Shown here piece by piece: positions 47,385 through 58,617 of a stretch of DNA of 64,000 bases. The notes under the pieces were generated by a model that had not been told where the DNA came from, made no database searches, and saw only the letters and a list, made by a program, of their open reading frames with translations. The stretch spans positions 3,455,158-3,519,157 of the forward strand of contig BDGG01000003.1 of assembly GCA_001949185.1 (NCBI GenBank), in the 5' to 3' direction. Position 1 is the stretch's first letter; each line of letters starts with the position of its first letter. The DNA is from Ramazzottius varieornatus (taxonomy: Eukaryota; Tardigrada; Eutardigrada; Parachela; Ramazzottiidae). The position numbers were made by a program, and so were the translations under genes.

Positions 47385-50300
47385 TTACAAAAGCTCTACA
47401 TAGTTAGCGGGAAACAGTCCGTATTCTCCTCTGGGCGTCATTCCTTGCCACCATCCTAAAGCGATCTTCTACTTCAGAACATAACCCTCAACGAAGTTAG
47501 CGACAGATGGGTGAAGGCAGAGAAACATACCGGGATCGATCTGGTCGATGTTGGTGATAATCTCCCCCGGGTCGAACGAGATTTCAGTGTCGTCTCCTGG
47601 AATCAAGCGCCATCGTCTTTCAGGTTTCCCGGACTATATCACTTTTTACACAAGAAGACGTGTCGGAATGCTTCCTTGTTACCTGCTTGATAGTCGTACA
47701 AAGCTCGAGCGCGCACCGTCTTGCTCGTCTCGGCGACGCTGGAAGCGGCGGTAGGTGAGGTCTTGGTCGGCGCAACATGGTGCGAGTTCTCGTCAGCTAA
47801 AGAACGAGATTAGTATTCATTACCCAGGTCCAATCGAACGGAAAATCATTTCTTAGAGTAAGTGGGCCCAATACGTACCTCCCCATTCATCATCTTCCGC
47901 TTCGTCATCACTTGGTGGGCGAAGTGGCAAACCTGACTTCCAAGCATTCATAGCTGGCGGCGACGTCGTTGTCACTGGTGGTGAGACTGGCAGATCTCGC
48001 TCTTGCGTCACATGCTCGACAACCGAAGTCCTCTGTTCTTCCTCATATGAATTTTCTGTAGGCGAGGCGACTCTCAGCTTCTCCTGGAAAGCGCTGTTCA
48101 CGTTATGAGCAGGCGCCGAAGGCAGCACGGCATCCACACAATCACTACAAGCAAACTCAACACAAATTGATTCATTGATTCTTGCTCTTCAACCAAGTTA
48201 GCTTACTGTTTGGTCAATTCGTCCGCCACATGTCTTCGTTCCTCCTCGTCCGCTTCGGCTTTCCGATTCGGGTGATGCGGATGCGAACTCCCATGATACT
48301 GCGGAAATTCGACATCAGGAGATCGTGGGCTCTTCGGAGCTGCTACTGTGGACGCTGTGAGGCTCGTTGGACTCTTCATGTACGGTGCTCGAGGCTTCTC
48401 TTGTACAGGTGACTCGTCTTGCTGGAAGAACATACTTCTGGCAGAAGCAGTCTTTGTTCCGCGGTTCGTGATTAGTGCGGCAGCCTCTTGGGCACGTTCT
48501 TGCTTCAGTTTTTCAGCTCGTTTCCGGCGCTCTTCCTCTTCGATCTGACTTTCTCGTTGGGCCTCCTCCCATTTCCGCTTTTCTTCTTCACGACGCGCCA
48601 CTAGCTCAGGGTCTTCGGCCTTCTTACTGGCACTTTGCTTTCTGTCACTCATGGTTTGCCTATTAATCACCACCCAAATTAAGCGTCAGTGTCATTTGGG
48701 AAGACGGCAAACGATTTCATCCGCCTCCAGCGGCGCACGTTTTCTTTGCAACCAGATGATCGCGTGCGCCACTTGGGAAAACGATATGGCTGAACTCGTC
48801 TGCCGACAGCCCATTTAGAATCGATTCTAACTTCTAAAAATTATCTCAACAAAGCCAGCTTTTCGAATTTACCCTATGGTCTGAAAGACGCCTTCCGACT
48901 CTGTCGACTTCTTCTTATGCGTAAGACTGGCCAGTTCGCGCAAGCGTTCTTGTCGTAATGCCTCGCTCCTCAGTCGTCGTTCCCTTTCATCATTCTCCGA
49001 GTCCTTCTGTTGCTCCTCGAACTTTCGTCGCTCTGCATCACGGTACGAGTCCATCGCTATGTCACGTCCTGCCGACATATTTACCGATGTCTGAGACTTT
49101 GACGCTTGATTGCCAGTCGAATGACTAATCCGTCTAAACCAACAAACACGGTAAGGATATCATGCTTTACTTCTATGAATGGGGCGTGTGTACGTTTATA
49201 CGCACTGGCCGGGCTTGTTCGGCATGACTGCTTCTTCTTGGTTCGCCCGACCGGATATGAGATCCTGCGCCTCTTTCATCCGTTCTTGACGCATCTTCTC
49301 CGCTTTTAAGCGACGCTCCTTCTCATCATCCATACCATCTTGCTGTGCATGCTCGAACCGCTTTCTCTCGTCTTCGGCCCGTTTCTTTGCTAGCGGATCG
49401 ACTTGAGTCTTCACTAAACCGCTGTGAAAAGAAATACAGTTTACCACGATGATCTTAAGAAAGAAAAACCGGGCTGATGACCCACGTGGGTAATGCGGGA
49501 CGAGAAAAGCTCTGGTTTGGGACAGGAACTTCGCGGTCCTTGAAGAACTTCGAAGTTCCATTGGTAGCTTTCTTCGGCAGTGAGTCGCCGTTACTCTGGC
49601 TCTCTTTCTGCGACTCCTCCCATTGCTTTCTTTGCGCGTTCACGTAGTTGGGCTTCAGAGTAGACCCTGAAGCTGTTGCAGATACGTCACCTAGCCGGGC
49701 AGGCTTCGGGGGGACCACCGAAGGCCGGCTCGGGGACGACTGAGTTGTTTGGTTCGACTGGCCATCGTTGCGTTCCTGATCTTGCCAAAACTTTTCTCGT
49801 TCCTTCGCGACCGACATTTCAACACTGGGCACAATCTTCTTGTACACCGAACCGACTGGAGCTGGAGGAGGTGAACTGCTCCGTTGGCTGGGCATATCGA
49901 AATCGAACTTGGAAGCCGACGCGTTAGATACTTTGGCGAGAATCGCGGCGGGCTCCACTTCGTCTTCTGTCCTCGCAGTGATGGTCACATGCGTACCCTA
50001 AAACATAAGTCCATATATACGTCAAACACCAGCTGGGAGTGTCGAAACTGTGAAACGGAGCCCGTTAACGATAACGAGCGTGACTCAAGGTAAATGCCGA
50101 TACTGAATACTACGTACTTTGAACAAGGCGGAAACCGGACGGATATGGTTAGAACAGATTCCTCTACGCGTATCTGGCGCACCTTCTCCTTGCTACAGAG
50201 AAAAATATCTCTTTGAGTCATCTCGTTACGAAATTCTAACACCGCGATATGGAAGTTCCTCGAGCAACTTTGAAATAGTTGAGCGAGTGATTAGGACCTA

Positions 50301-51012
50301 GATGAACGAGTAGGTTAACGAAGAATACACAACGGACTTACCCAGACGATGAAGACGTATTTGAAGAGCGTGGTTTTTGTGTCTTTCACTCTGCAGAACG
50401 CGTACATGCAAGAACCCGTACTGTAACATAAATACATAGCTAAGTATCATGTTGACGAGCACGACCCTATTTCGATAACGGTGATACGGTCTGAAGTGTC
50501 ATTCGATACAGATGGCCGATTATCAATACGGCCGTGATTGTGCTACGTAAATAGAGCACACTTCACACTTGAACAGCACCAGAGGCTAAGGTAACTGCTC
50601 GAGTGCTTCCAACACGAGAATCCCATGTTACCTCAAGTGTTCCGCCATCTCTTCCAGATCTCCATCTAAAGGACACACAGCGTATCAATCGACGGATGCC
50701 GAGAACAAGGAATGTAGGGCAGAAACGTCAATCGATTACGTACCTCCGACAGCCACGACATGGAGCGTGTTGCTTTGACCTTCATAGCCAACTACTGCCC
50801 TGAAACCAACAGACAAATCTGGTCAGTGGGAAGCTTTGGTCCTTCCTCTCATCCCGAAAAATTCGCATTCAGTCCCATGAGCAATCAGGTAGTTACAAAA
50901 TACGTACGTATATAACATGACAGAGAACATACCAGTTTACTGAGGAAGTATCGACCACTTGCTGGGCTGCACGCCGTAGCTCCTCTTCGTGCTTGGATAA
51001 GTTTAGCGCCAT
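47385..51012 (-). CDS. DBNL: Drebrin-like protein (Abp1/DBNL) with repeated middle
   Basis: Exons 51012-50933, 50799-50744, 50665-50632, 50420-50342, 50192-50118, 49997-49486, 49421-49206, 49133-48873, 48659-48207, 48144-47879, 47796-47683, 47596-47531, 47455-47385; 760 residues. Abp1/DBNL links F-actin to endocytic machinery. An N-terminal ADF-homology domain (MALNLSKHEEEL, TLHVVAVGGDLEEMAEHL pattern, MYAFCRVKD, GTHVTITARTEDEVEP, AILAKVSNAS) is followed by APVGSVYKKI, as in vertebrate DBNL. The C-terminal SH3 has VRARALYDYQA, DDTEISFDPGEIITNIDQID, GWWQGMTPRGEYGLFPANYV and ends ELL. The middle is expanded relative to the 430-residue human protein: three successive exons each encode a similar charged helical unit (pattern R-K-x-x-E-x-x-Q then E-R-R-x-R-x-E-x-x-R-Q-E-R). 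Exon 1 is divergent to COPS3. Confidence 0.92.
48207..49421 (-). repeat. Exon-by-exon repeated helical unit in the drebrin-like gene
   Basis: Exons 49421-49206, 49133-48873 and 48659-48207 each encode one copy: ERKRFEHAQQDGMDDEKERR then LKAEKMRQERMKEAQDLI; ERRKFEEQQKDSENDERERR then LRSEALRQERLRELASL; EKRKWEEAQRESQIEEEERR then KRAEKLKQERAQEAAALI. All three exons start and end in the same phase (2), as expected for exon duplication. A partial fourth unit (RKQWEESQKES) lies in exon 49997-49486. Confidence 0.85.
48697..48813. repeat. Palindromic element copy 15 (drebrin-like intron)
   Basis: Ends TGGGAAGACGGCAAACGA and GTCTGCCGACAGCCCA; arms CAGCGGCGCACG and CGTGCGCCACTTGGG. Confidence 0.8.
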
Positions 51013-51863
51013 ATTACTCTGTGAAGACGGTGTCCAGGCTAGGTGGACAACAGAACAAGCATGCGATCGACCCGGCCGACAAGAAAACGTCTGCAAATTG
51101 TGGAAATAGTCGCGTAGATGGCCTATACCAACCTCGGTTCGCCAATCTCATTTCATGTGCGTCTAGCTCGTCCGACCTTTCACGAAGGTATGGCCATTAA
51201 CTCATTGCCCCAGGGGCAGAAAGGACGATGTCTCCACAAACCCAGGGATCCACCGTCCTGTCCCTCCCGGCCCCCGGGTGATTGCATCTGGTTCATTAAC
51301 TTCATTAAGTTCATTTGGATGGAACCGGCGGGTGGCGGCAACCGGCCGGGTCTACCGGCGTTAATTTTAGGTCAGACATTCAGAATTCACAAGACTACTG
51401 TACAGAGAAGAAGTGGGCTGTGGGCAAGATTCCTCAGAAGTCTGGGGTCATNNNNNNNNNNNNNNNNNNNNNNNNNNNNNNNNNNNNNNNNNNNNNNNNN
51501 NAGCCCAAGTTTCCGCCCAGTCCAACATCCCTGTTTCCTGTATTCTGATCTTCCTAGAGTCGCGTTCTGCATTGATGTTTCACGGGGGATTTCTGGGACC
51601 TTTAATAAGTACGCAGTTGATGTTCAGTAGTGCGGACTAGTTCCTTCTGTGGTACTATCTCGTAATTAGCGGGCGATTTCAATCCTGCGCCAGCCAGGGT
51701 TTTTCGCAGGCGCTGGCTGCTCTCTTGTTCACAGACACGGATCATGCTTCTTCATTCCGACTTCTCAGCATCTTCCTAGTTGGAGTACCCTGAACTGTGG
51801 ACAGCCTGCTCGTTGGATATCTTTCGTAGTTCCCCAGTACTTTTGCTATAAGACGGAAGAAGT
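51013..51863. other. Divergent promoter region drebrin-like / COPS3 with assembly gap
   Basis: Holds both 5' regions; sequence is interrupted by 50 Ns, so promoter content may be incomplete. No exon supported. Confidence 0.5.
51452..51501. other. Assembly gap (50 N)
   Basis: Run of exactly 50 N; the true length of missing sequence is unknown. Confidence 0.99.
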
Positions 51864-54114
51864 ATGCAGCGCGTAGAAGATTTTCTGACGCTGGTGAAGA
51901 GCAACTCCAACAGCAGCCAGTTAACACCGGAAGTGGTACAGAAGCTCTTTGTGGACTGCGTGAAGGAACTCAAGAAAACTTCCGTGAACGATCTAGATAG
52001 TCTAAACAACGCCTTCGACTTCGGCAAACATGCTCATGGAATGGCTGTCATACTGTTAGTCCTCTCGCACTGTAATACCTTCTGGAATATTGTGTTAATA
52101 TAAAAATCGAAATCTTACAGAAGCGCCAAGGCGGCCAATCCTCAGTGTCCCCTTCAGCTCGTCCTCCAACAAGTGGAAGTGTTCATCAACCAGTGTGCTG
52201 CGGCCAAAGATCTTCCCCGTCCCCTGGATGCACACCAGATTTACATGCTGTTCAAGCATGTGTGCGACCGACTTATCACTGAGAATGCTCCTCAGTTGGG
52301 TATCGACCTGCTCCTCCTGGCCATCTCAATCGTCCAGAAAGAAACACACCAGCTGACCGAAATGCACCACCTGTTTCTCAAAGTATAATAGTTTGTTCCG
52401 TGTTCGTTCAGCTGTATTTTAGCACGTTATGTATGTTGTATTCTGTTCTTTCCTCAGTTATGCATCGAATCCAGACAGTACAAGCCGGCGCTGAATTTAC
52501 TGGAGACCAACATGTGCGACATCATCCCAAAGGTTTGTTCGTCGACCTTGTTCTTTTTGTCTTCTCTTTGTCTAGTATGGTGTGACGTCGACGAAGTACC
52601 TTGAGCAAACAATAGTGTATCTTTCTAGAGTCACTTTGATGTGGATGCTTGCATTCGATACTTCTACAACGGGAGCATCGTACTCGCGGCCCACAACTTC
52701 TTCAAGTCTGCTTTACACAGCATTGCAGCCGTAAGTTTCGTTTCAGGAAAATATCAGTCCAACTACCCTTAGGTGCTGTCCTTTTCATATTCGCAAGACC
52801 AGGAAGTGTTATGACTTGTGTTTGGCTCTCTAGGTATTCTACATACCGGGAATGCACAACAGCTCACATCCTCTCGCTCTCGATGCTTTCAAGAAGTACT
52901 TGTTACTGTCTCTTTTGGCGCAAGAGCAATCGGTGGTTTTGCCGCGTAGTTTGGTGCACAACCTAGAGACCAGCATGCAAGTACGCTTTGATAACGACAG
53001 TCAATTGTGCTCCTTCGTTAATTTATTTTGAACTATATAGACTCATAAGACTGTACTTTAACGTGTCTTCTTTATACAGAAACAGCTGGGACCGTATTTG
53101 GAACTGTCAGAGCTGTTTCGCTCGGACAAGTACGATTTCAGTGCCTTTACGGAACTAGTCGGAAAAGCCGAAGGACAGTTCACACAGGTAAGAAGGCATA
53201 TTTTCGCGGCTTATTGTGTACCAGTTCATCCTGACTGAACGCGACTTTTTCTTCAGGACCACAATCGCAACCTCGTGAAAGCCTGTCTGAAGAAGTACAA
53301 GACAAAGGAACTTGTGAAGCTTGCAAAGGTTTGTTTCAAAACTGCAGCCTGCAGAGTGCGTACTGTGATTATGATAACCAGAAGGATGTCTTGCAGGTTT
53401 TCGAGAATCTCAGGATCGATTATGTGATGGCTCATCTTGGGTTGGACGTGGTCGACGACGTTGAATCTCACCTTCTCGATATGGTAGTAGCACCTTACAA
53501 CTCACTATTTTCTTTGGGGTTTGCAGGAAAGCATAGGGACGTACAGTAGGACTATCTTATGTTCGCACCGACCTTAACTCTCGGCGCTCAAAATGTTCTT
53601 CTGTTGTGTTGCAGTACCAGTATAGTGACCGACTTGGTCGCTTGGATTTTCAGAACGAAATTGTTCGCTTCACCAGAAAGTCAGCTCAGACGACCCCGGA
53701 GCAGAACGTCGATACTCTTCAGGCCTCGGTAAGTAGTCCTTTGAGCTTAGTCGGAAGTAATCTATGACTAAGCTAACAGAATAGTAATCAAGACTTGTAC
53801 TTTGCAGTTTGACCACCTGCAGACGACGGTGGAAATGCTGTCGCACATGGACAGGGAAATCCAATCCGATCCTGCTTATCTCAAGAAGGTACGCCATAAT
53901 TGATTCGATACGTTGCTTTCCCTGTTTTCATCCACCTAATTTCCATCTCTAATTAGCTTGTTTGATCTCCTCTTAGGTTCTCTCTGGTGATCATTCCTCG
54001 CGGGACGATCACATCTTTGCTGCAGCTCACGAGTATATGGCCATGTCGTCAAACGGAGGCTTCGGTGGGGGACCCTCGGGCATGAACTCGAAGCCTTACC
54101 GACGCGGGTTCTGA
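51864..54114 (+). CDS. COPS3: COP9 signalosome subunit 3
   Basis: Exons 51864-52054, 52121-52382, 52458-52532, 52629-52730, 52834-52980, 53080-53187, 53257-53328, 53397-53483, 53615-53728, 53808-53888 and 53977-54114; 458 residues. CSN3 is a PCI-domain subunit of the COP9 signalosome, which removes NEDD8 from cullin-RING ubiquitin ligases. Matches to the family include the helical repeats (QLTEMHHLFLKLC, ESRQYKPALNLLE), RYFYNGSIVLAAHNFFKSAL, ALDAFKKYLLLSLLAQ, PYLELSELFRSDK, HNRNLVKACLKKY, and the C-terminal DREIQSDPAYLKK. The PCI winged-helix part lies around LVKLAKVFENLRIDYV. Between exons 53397-53483 and 53615-53728 the family usually has about ten more residues (including D-G-E-I); a tiny unrecognised exon may lie in that intron. 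Divergence is high, but several spaced blocks agree. Confidence 0.85.
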
Positions 54115-54550
54115 ACGTTCGCCGAGCTGTACAGTTTTACGTGAAGCGAGTTTCATAAACACAGGATAGTCTTATACAGTACGTTGTGTTTACGAGTCTA
54201 TCACGATACGAGTTTTTATTTCAGCCCTTAGATGAAAATCATGAAATCATCAAATTTGCCTGGAGCTTTCTTTTACTCGTTTCCTAGCTGATCATCGAAA
54301 TTTTATACAACAAACTCATGTCTGCAAGATAAGCCTTCGTAGCTGTCTGGGCGAACACTTTGAAGATAAGATTGCGAATAGTTTTACAAAGAATAAGAAA
54401 CAATGGTGCGCCGAAGTTGACTTCAGAAGATTAATTGTTAGAGAAATGACGGAAAGCTGTTATGATGAAAGAAGCTGCAAAAATGAGACCGGGATGTACG
54501 AAGTGTGCCAGTTCCCACCGGAAGAAAAGTCGCAATGCGAAAGCTGTTAG
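54115..54550. other. Tail-to-tail intergenic region COPS3 / LDAF1-like
   Basis: No exon support; 3' UTR-like. Confidence 0.5.
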
Positions 54551-55301
54551 TCATTGCATCTTGGAAGTGCCTGTCGTTGGGTGCGGTACAGTCATGGCCT
54601 TGTAGACGGCATTGGCGAAGATGTAACAAGCTACAGCGAAGCATGCGATGAAAAGTCCAACAAAGAAGGCTATCGGAACCACGAAGAACATGACAAGTAT
54701 TCCTGTTCCCACGATGACAGCTGCAAACAAGGAAGTAAATTATCAACCTGCATATATCAATCAGATACACTGACCACAACGCGCCAGTGCGCAGAAGCAT
54801 GCAACAGCGACCTGCCGAGTTTATCACCGCACAGAATCCAGCTGATGATTTTCATCTAGACACTTTAGCAAACCCGTATGTACCTTCCACAACGAGAGCT
54901 ACGGAGATGGCCGAGATGAAGCTGACGAGAGCGAAACCAGCGAAGAATCCAATAGGCACCATTACGAATGTCCCCGTAACGACAAAAAACAGTCCGACTG
55001 ACGGATGTTGAAGGAACAATACCAGCAAAGACTGCAACACATCGTACACCACATCCCGATATTCGCGCAGACATCGCTTCGCTACTCCAGAGAATCCCAC
55101 AAGGTACTCTGTCATGGATGGTCCATCCCGTTCATCGAAGAAGTTGTTCCTTGTTCGTGAAGAAGTGGAGTCCGCTTGGAAACGTTGTCGCCCTCCTCGC
55201 TCTCCAGAAGTACCGTTACCATTCATCTCCACTCCGTCGTTCCGGATGACTGTTTCCTTCTCGAATATGAAGCTTCGTCCGGGATCTGTAGGGACAGACA
55301 T
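54551..55301 (-). CDS. Promethin/LDAF1-like membrane protein
   Basis: Exons 55301-54884 and 54720-54551 with a 163-nt phase-1 intron; 195 residues. After about 75 polar, Ser/Arg-rich residues there is VLQSLLVLFLQHPSVGLFFV, then hydrophobic hairpins (GTFVMVPIGFFAGFALVSFI; ILVMFFVVPIAFFVGLFIAC) and a short polar tail ending GTSKMQ. The pattern of short head, H-P motif and two hydrophobic hairpins matches promethin/lipid droplet assembly factor 1, which works with seipin where lipid droplets form at the ER. This rests on topology and a short motif, so the family is tentative. ATG 55301 is the first methionine codon in frame; the reading frame upstream begins with GTG. Start-to-start distance to the DNAJA gene is about 780 nt. 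Confidence 0.6.
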
Positions 55302-56079
55302 GGTGAGAGACACAGTTCACTTGACGACTTCCGGCCTCTTTGGCGTTCCGCAGCAGCCTTGTTCTACCAAGATTCAGCAGAAAACTCCAACCCGAAACTT
55401 TCTACGCAACAGCTGGCCCTCGGCTCGCTCTTTCGCAGCTAACTTCACAAGGCCTGAAGGCTGAAGTTACTTCAAGCGCTTCCTGGCGTCTTCGACAAAC
55501 CGAATACTGTATTGATAGCGAATTAGCGACTGCCTCATTTGCCTGGAAGGCGTAATCTGTTGAGGCCTTGGCTAAAGGTCGCGATATGACCACGACTCGT
55601 GGTCATACTCATACCGCGAGCTTGGGGGAAACTGCTGTCTCTTCTTAAAGGGCATTTTTCCACGCCCTACGGCCCTAGCGGTTACGCTTGTGTTTACCGC
55701 CTCAGCGGGGGATTTGCAAAGCGTCAAGGGCTTCCGTCGTTACCGAGCATTTCTTTGACTTTTTTCGATGTTGAACTATATTCAGTCTTCAGTTTTTTTC
55801 TGTATGCGGGAATTTTTCTCTTGTGCTTGGACTGCCAAAGACTGGGGTTTTCTGCGATTCGTTTGGACAGTACGTTAACCAGATAGCTACTGTTCGCTGT
55901 ACGAAGAGTCTGGGACAGGGCTTGAGAGTCAGTGCAGGCCACAGACGAAGCGCGTATGTGATGCTGCATTGCTCGTGAATCGTGATCGATAGTAGACGGA
56001 AGAAGTTCACCATTCCTCATTGACTGGCGCACAGGACACACAGCAAAGTAATCCGCGAGCATAGGAGGCTTAATCTACG
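55302..56079. other. Divergent promoter region LDAF1-like / DNAJA
   Basis: No exon support. ACTTCCGG at 55327-55334, 26 nt upstream of the LDAF1-like ATG. Confidence 0.45.
55327..55334 (-). promoter_or_regulatory. ETS-type octamer before LDAF1-like gene
   Basis: CCGGAAGT read on the minus strand, 25 nt upstream of the start codon. Inferred role only. Confidence 0.25.
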
Positions 56080-58182
56080 ATGGCGGATAACAAGCTTTAC
56101 GATCTGCTTGGTGTGAAACGGAACGCTTCGGAAACCGAAATCAAGAAGGTACCCGCTGATGTCGTAATGTCCTGATTCTGATTGTCCTTGTCTCATTTCA
56201 GCTATCAAAAACTCAATACGGTATGGAAAGCACGTCATTTCCTTTTCCCTTGTAGGCTTACCGGAAACTCGCTAAGCAGTATCATCCGGATAAGAATCCA
56301 GACCAGGCAGAAGGCGAGAAGGTGGGATACTCGCGCGCCATATACGTTCATTTGGATGTAGCGGCTGTGTAGTTAACTCAGTTGCTTTTTAGTTCAAAGA
56401 GATCAGCTTTGCCCATGAAGTCCTCACGAATCCGCAGAAGCGTCAGATCTATGACCGAGGTGGCTTGACAGCACTGAAAGAAGGTGGAGGAGCACGTGAG
56501 TTATTCGACACTTCAAACCTTCTTTGTTCATTCTCGAGTACGATTCATTGTGTTATGATTCTGATTTCTCCGCAGAGGGTTTCGAAGATGTCTTCGAACA
56601 CTTGTTTGGTGGAGGCGGCATGGGAGGTCACCCTTTTACATCCATGTTCGGCGGTGGTGGTGGAATGGGAGGCCATCCTTTTGCGTCCATGTTCGGTGGT
56701 GGCGGAGGATTCGGTGGACGTGGTGGACGCAGACAAGGCGAAGACACTGTCTACCCGCTAAAGTAGGTTGTTAGGGTCTGAGGTGTTCTCGCTGGTGAAG
56801 ATTTCAACCTGATTTTCCTTGCAGTGTCACGTTAGAGGATCTTTACAAAGGAAAAGTTGTCAAGATTTCCATAGATAAGACTGTTCTATGCGGACAGTGC
56901 AACGGGTAAGTGTTCAAGCTCTGAATCGACCAATACTCCGTGAACTATCCCGTTCGTTTACTAGGTATGGCGGCAAGAGTGGAACAGCTCAGCGATGCGG
57001 TAGCTGTCGTGGTACCGGTGTAAGAGTTTCTCTCCGTCCAATTGGTCCTGGAATGATGCAGCAGGTCCAGGAAGAATGTAGCAAATGTCGCTCAACGGGT
57101 ACAATTCCTCCACGCAAAGTGGCAGAGCTCAAGCTTCTGATTCGGGTCTGTTGTAGGCCAAGATTTTGCTGATGCTGACCGTTGCAAGAAGTGTGATGGC
57201 AAGCAGACTACTCGCGAAAAGAAGGTCCACGAGATTGAGATTGATAGAGGGCGGAAGCACGGCGACAAGATCTTGCTGCGAGGAGCTGGTGACCAGAAGG
57301 TACGATACTGTAATATTCTGGACCCTAGGCAGACAAAGTCGACAAGATGAGTTTTTCAAATGGCGGACGCTTCTAGCCAGAAGCGCTGACCGTATCCGCC
57401 ACTTGGGATCACAGTTTTCTTGCGTCTGTTTGCCGAGCCCCGTTCCGGTTTTCTGGTTGAGTGATGTTCATGTCCAAGTTGTTTTTCTGTAGCCGAATGT
57501 GGATCCTGGAGATGTGATTGTGGTCCTCCAAATGGTTAAGCATGAGGAGTTTGACCGTGAAGGCAGCCATTTGATGCGTACCTTGTCGATTGACTTGGTG
57601 GAGGCTCTTTGCGGCATATCCAGGCCGCTGAAGCACCTCGATGGACGGACAATCCTCATCACAAGAAAACCCGGCGTACCGATAAAACCTGGTATGTCTC
57701 AATTTTGCAGTATCCACTAACGCGAGACTTGATAGAGCTTTCACAAATAGTATATCGTTAAATATTATTGGTGAATGATGAGATCTCTTCACAGCTGAAC
57801 TGTACGTCGTGAAGGGAGAAGGCATGCCGGTCTACAGAAATCCCACGGAACACGGTGACTTGATCATTAAGTTCGACATCCGATTTCCGGAACCGAACTG
57901 GACCTCTGCAGGGCAGCTTAAGGTAAGCCTATTCGATTTTTCATGACTGGTATTTTGGAGGGATCATGCTCAGTGGATCGGTATTTCTAGAAAATAGAGG
58001 AGATCCTGGGTCCGAAGCCTCCCCCACCCACTTTCAAGCAAGACGAGGTAGAGGAGACCGTACTGCATGACTATGTACCTGGCCAGTCGAATCAGAACGG
58101 CGATGGAGCGCGGCACGCTTACGAGTCAGATGATGAGGAAGGAGAAGGAGGACCTAGCGGGGTTCGTTGTGCACAACAATAA
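56080..58182 (+). CDS. DNAJA: DNAJA-type Hsp40 co-chaperone with CaaX box
   Basis: Exons 56080-56148, 56256-56321, 56393-56495, 56576-56762, 56825-56905, 56965-57098, 57157-57299, 57493-57691, 57795-57922 and 57991-58182; 433 residues. Type I Hsp40 that delivers clients to cytosolic Hsp70 and stimulates its ATPase. J domain at residues 1-70 (MADNKLYDLLGVKRNASETE, YHPDKNPDQ with HPD). A Gly-rich region follows with a near-tandem repeat (FGGGGGMGGHPF / ASMFGGG). Four zinc-binding C-x-x-C motifs are present: CGQC, CGSC, CSKC and CKKC. The C-terminal client-binding domains include VEALCGI and KGEGMPVYRNPTEHGDL. The protein ends RCAQQ, a CaaX-type farnesylation signal as in DNAJA1/Ydj1. Intron 7 holds a palindromic element. 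Which of DNAJA1, 2 or 4 is the ortholog cannot be decided by eye. Confidence 0.94.
57321..57441. repeat. Palindromic element copy 16 (DNAJA intron)
   Basis: Arms CAAATGGCGGACGC and ACCGTATCCGCCACTTG; right end TCTGTTTGCCGAGCCCCG. One compensatory change (GGCGGA/TCCGCC) keeps the stem paired. Confidence 0.75.
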
Positions 58183-58617
58183 GACTCCACATGGACGGAT
58201 AGTAGCACTTCCAGTTTTGTTCTGTTCTTCTGAATACGATCCCCTTCTCGTATTTTCAGCTCTCGCAATTATTAGTCCTAACTAACGGTGACTGCCGGAT
58301 TGTGAAGACCGCTGCCTGTAACTTATGAACGAATATTGGTTAAAAACGGTCGTACGAGTATTTGTTTTGCTTTCTTTATCGAATTTCCAGCATTTGCTTC
58401 AAAATAAAATAATGAATTGAAGTAGAGTCAGAGTAGAATGTGTCAGCCATCAGAAGCTCATTCAACACGGGTAAAAAAATACAGGTGGAAAAAACAGTAG
58501 AAAATCAGACTATCAATTACAGTAGATGATCACAAATATTCTGGAACGGAGTATGGGGAACAGGCGGAAACACGGGAAATCACACATAGATAGATTTCTT
58601 CTACGCAATAGGCCAGC
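58183..58617. other. Tail-to-tail intergenic region DNAJA / PEPD
   Basis: AT-rich 3' UTR sequence without exon support. Confidence 0.5.
58403..58408 (+). terminator. Candidate poly(A) signal for DNAJA
   Basis: AATAAA about 220 nt after the DNAJA stop codon. Not confirmed by a visible downstream GU-rich element. Confidence 0.35.

Noticed and set aside
50130..50190. TATCTGGCGCACC resembling half a palindromic element
   Set aside because: It lies within a drebrin-like coding exon and has no opposing arm or terminal motif.
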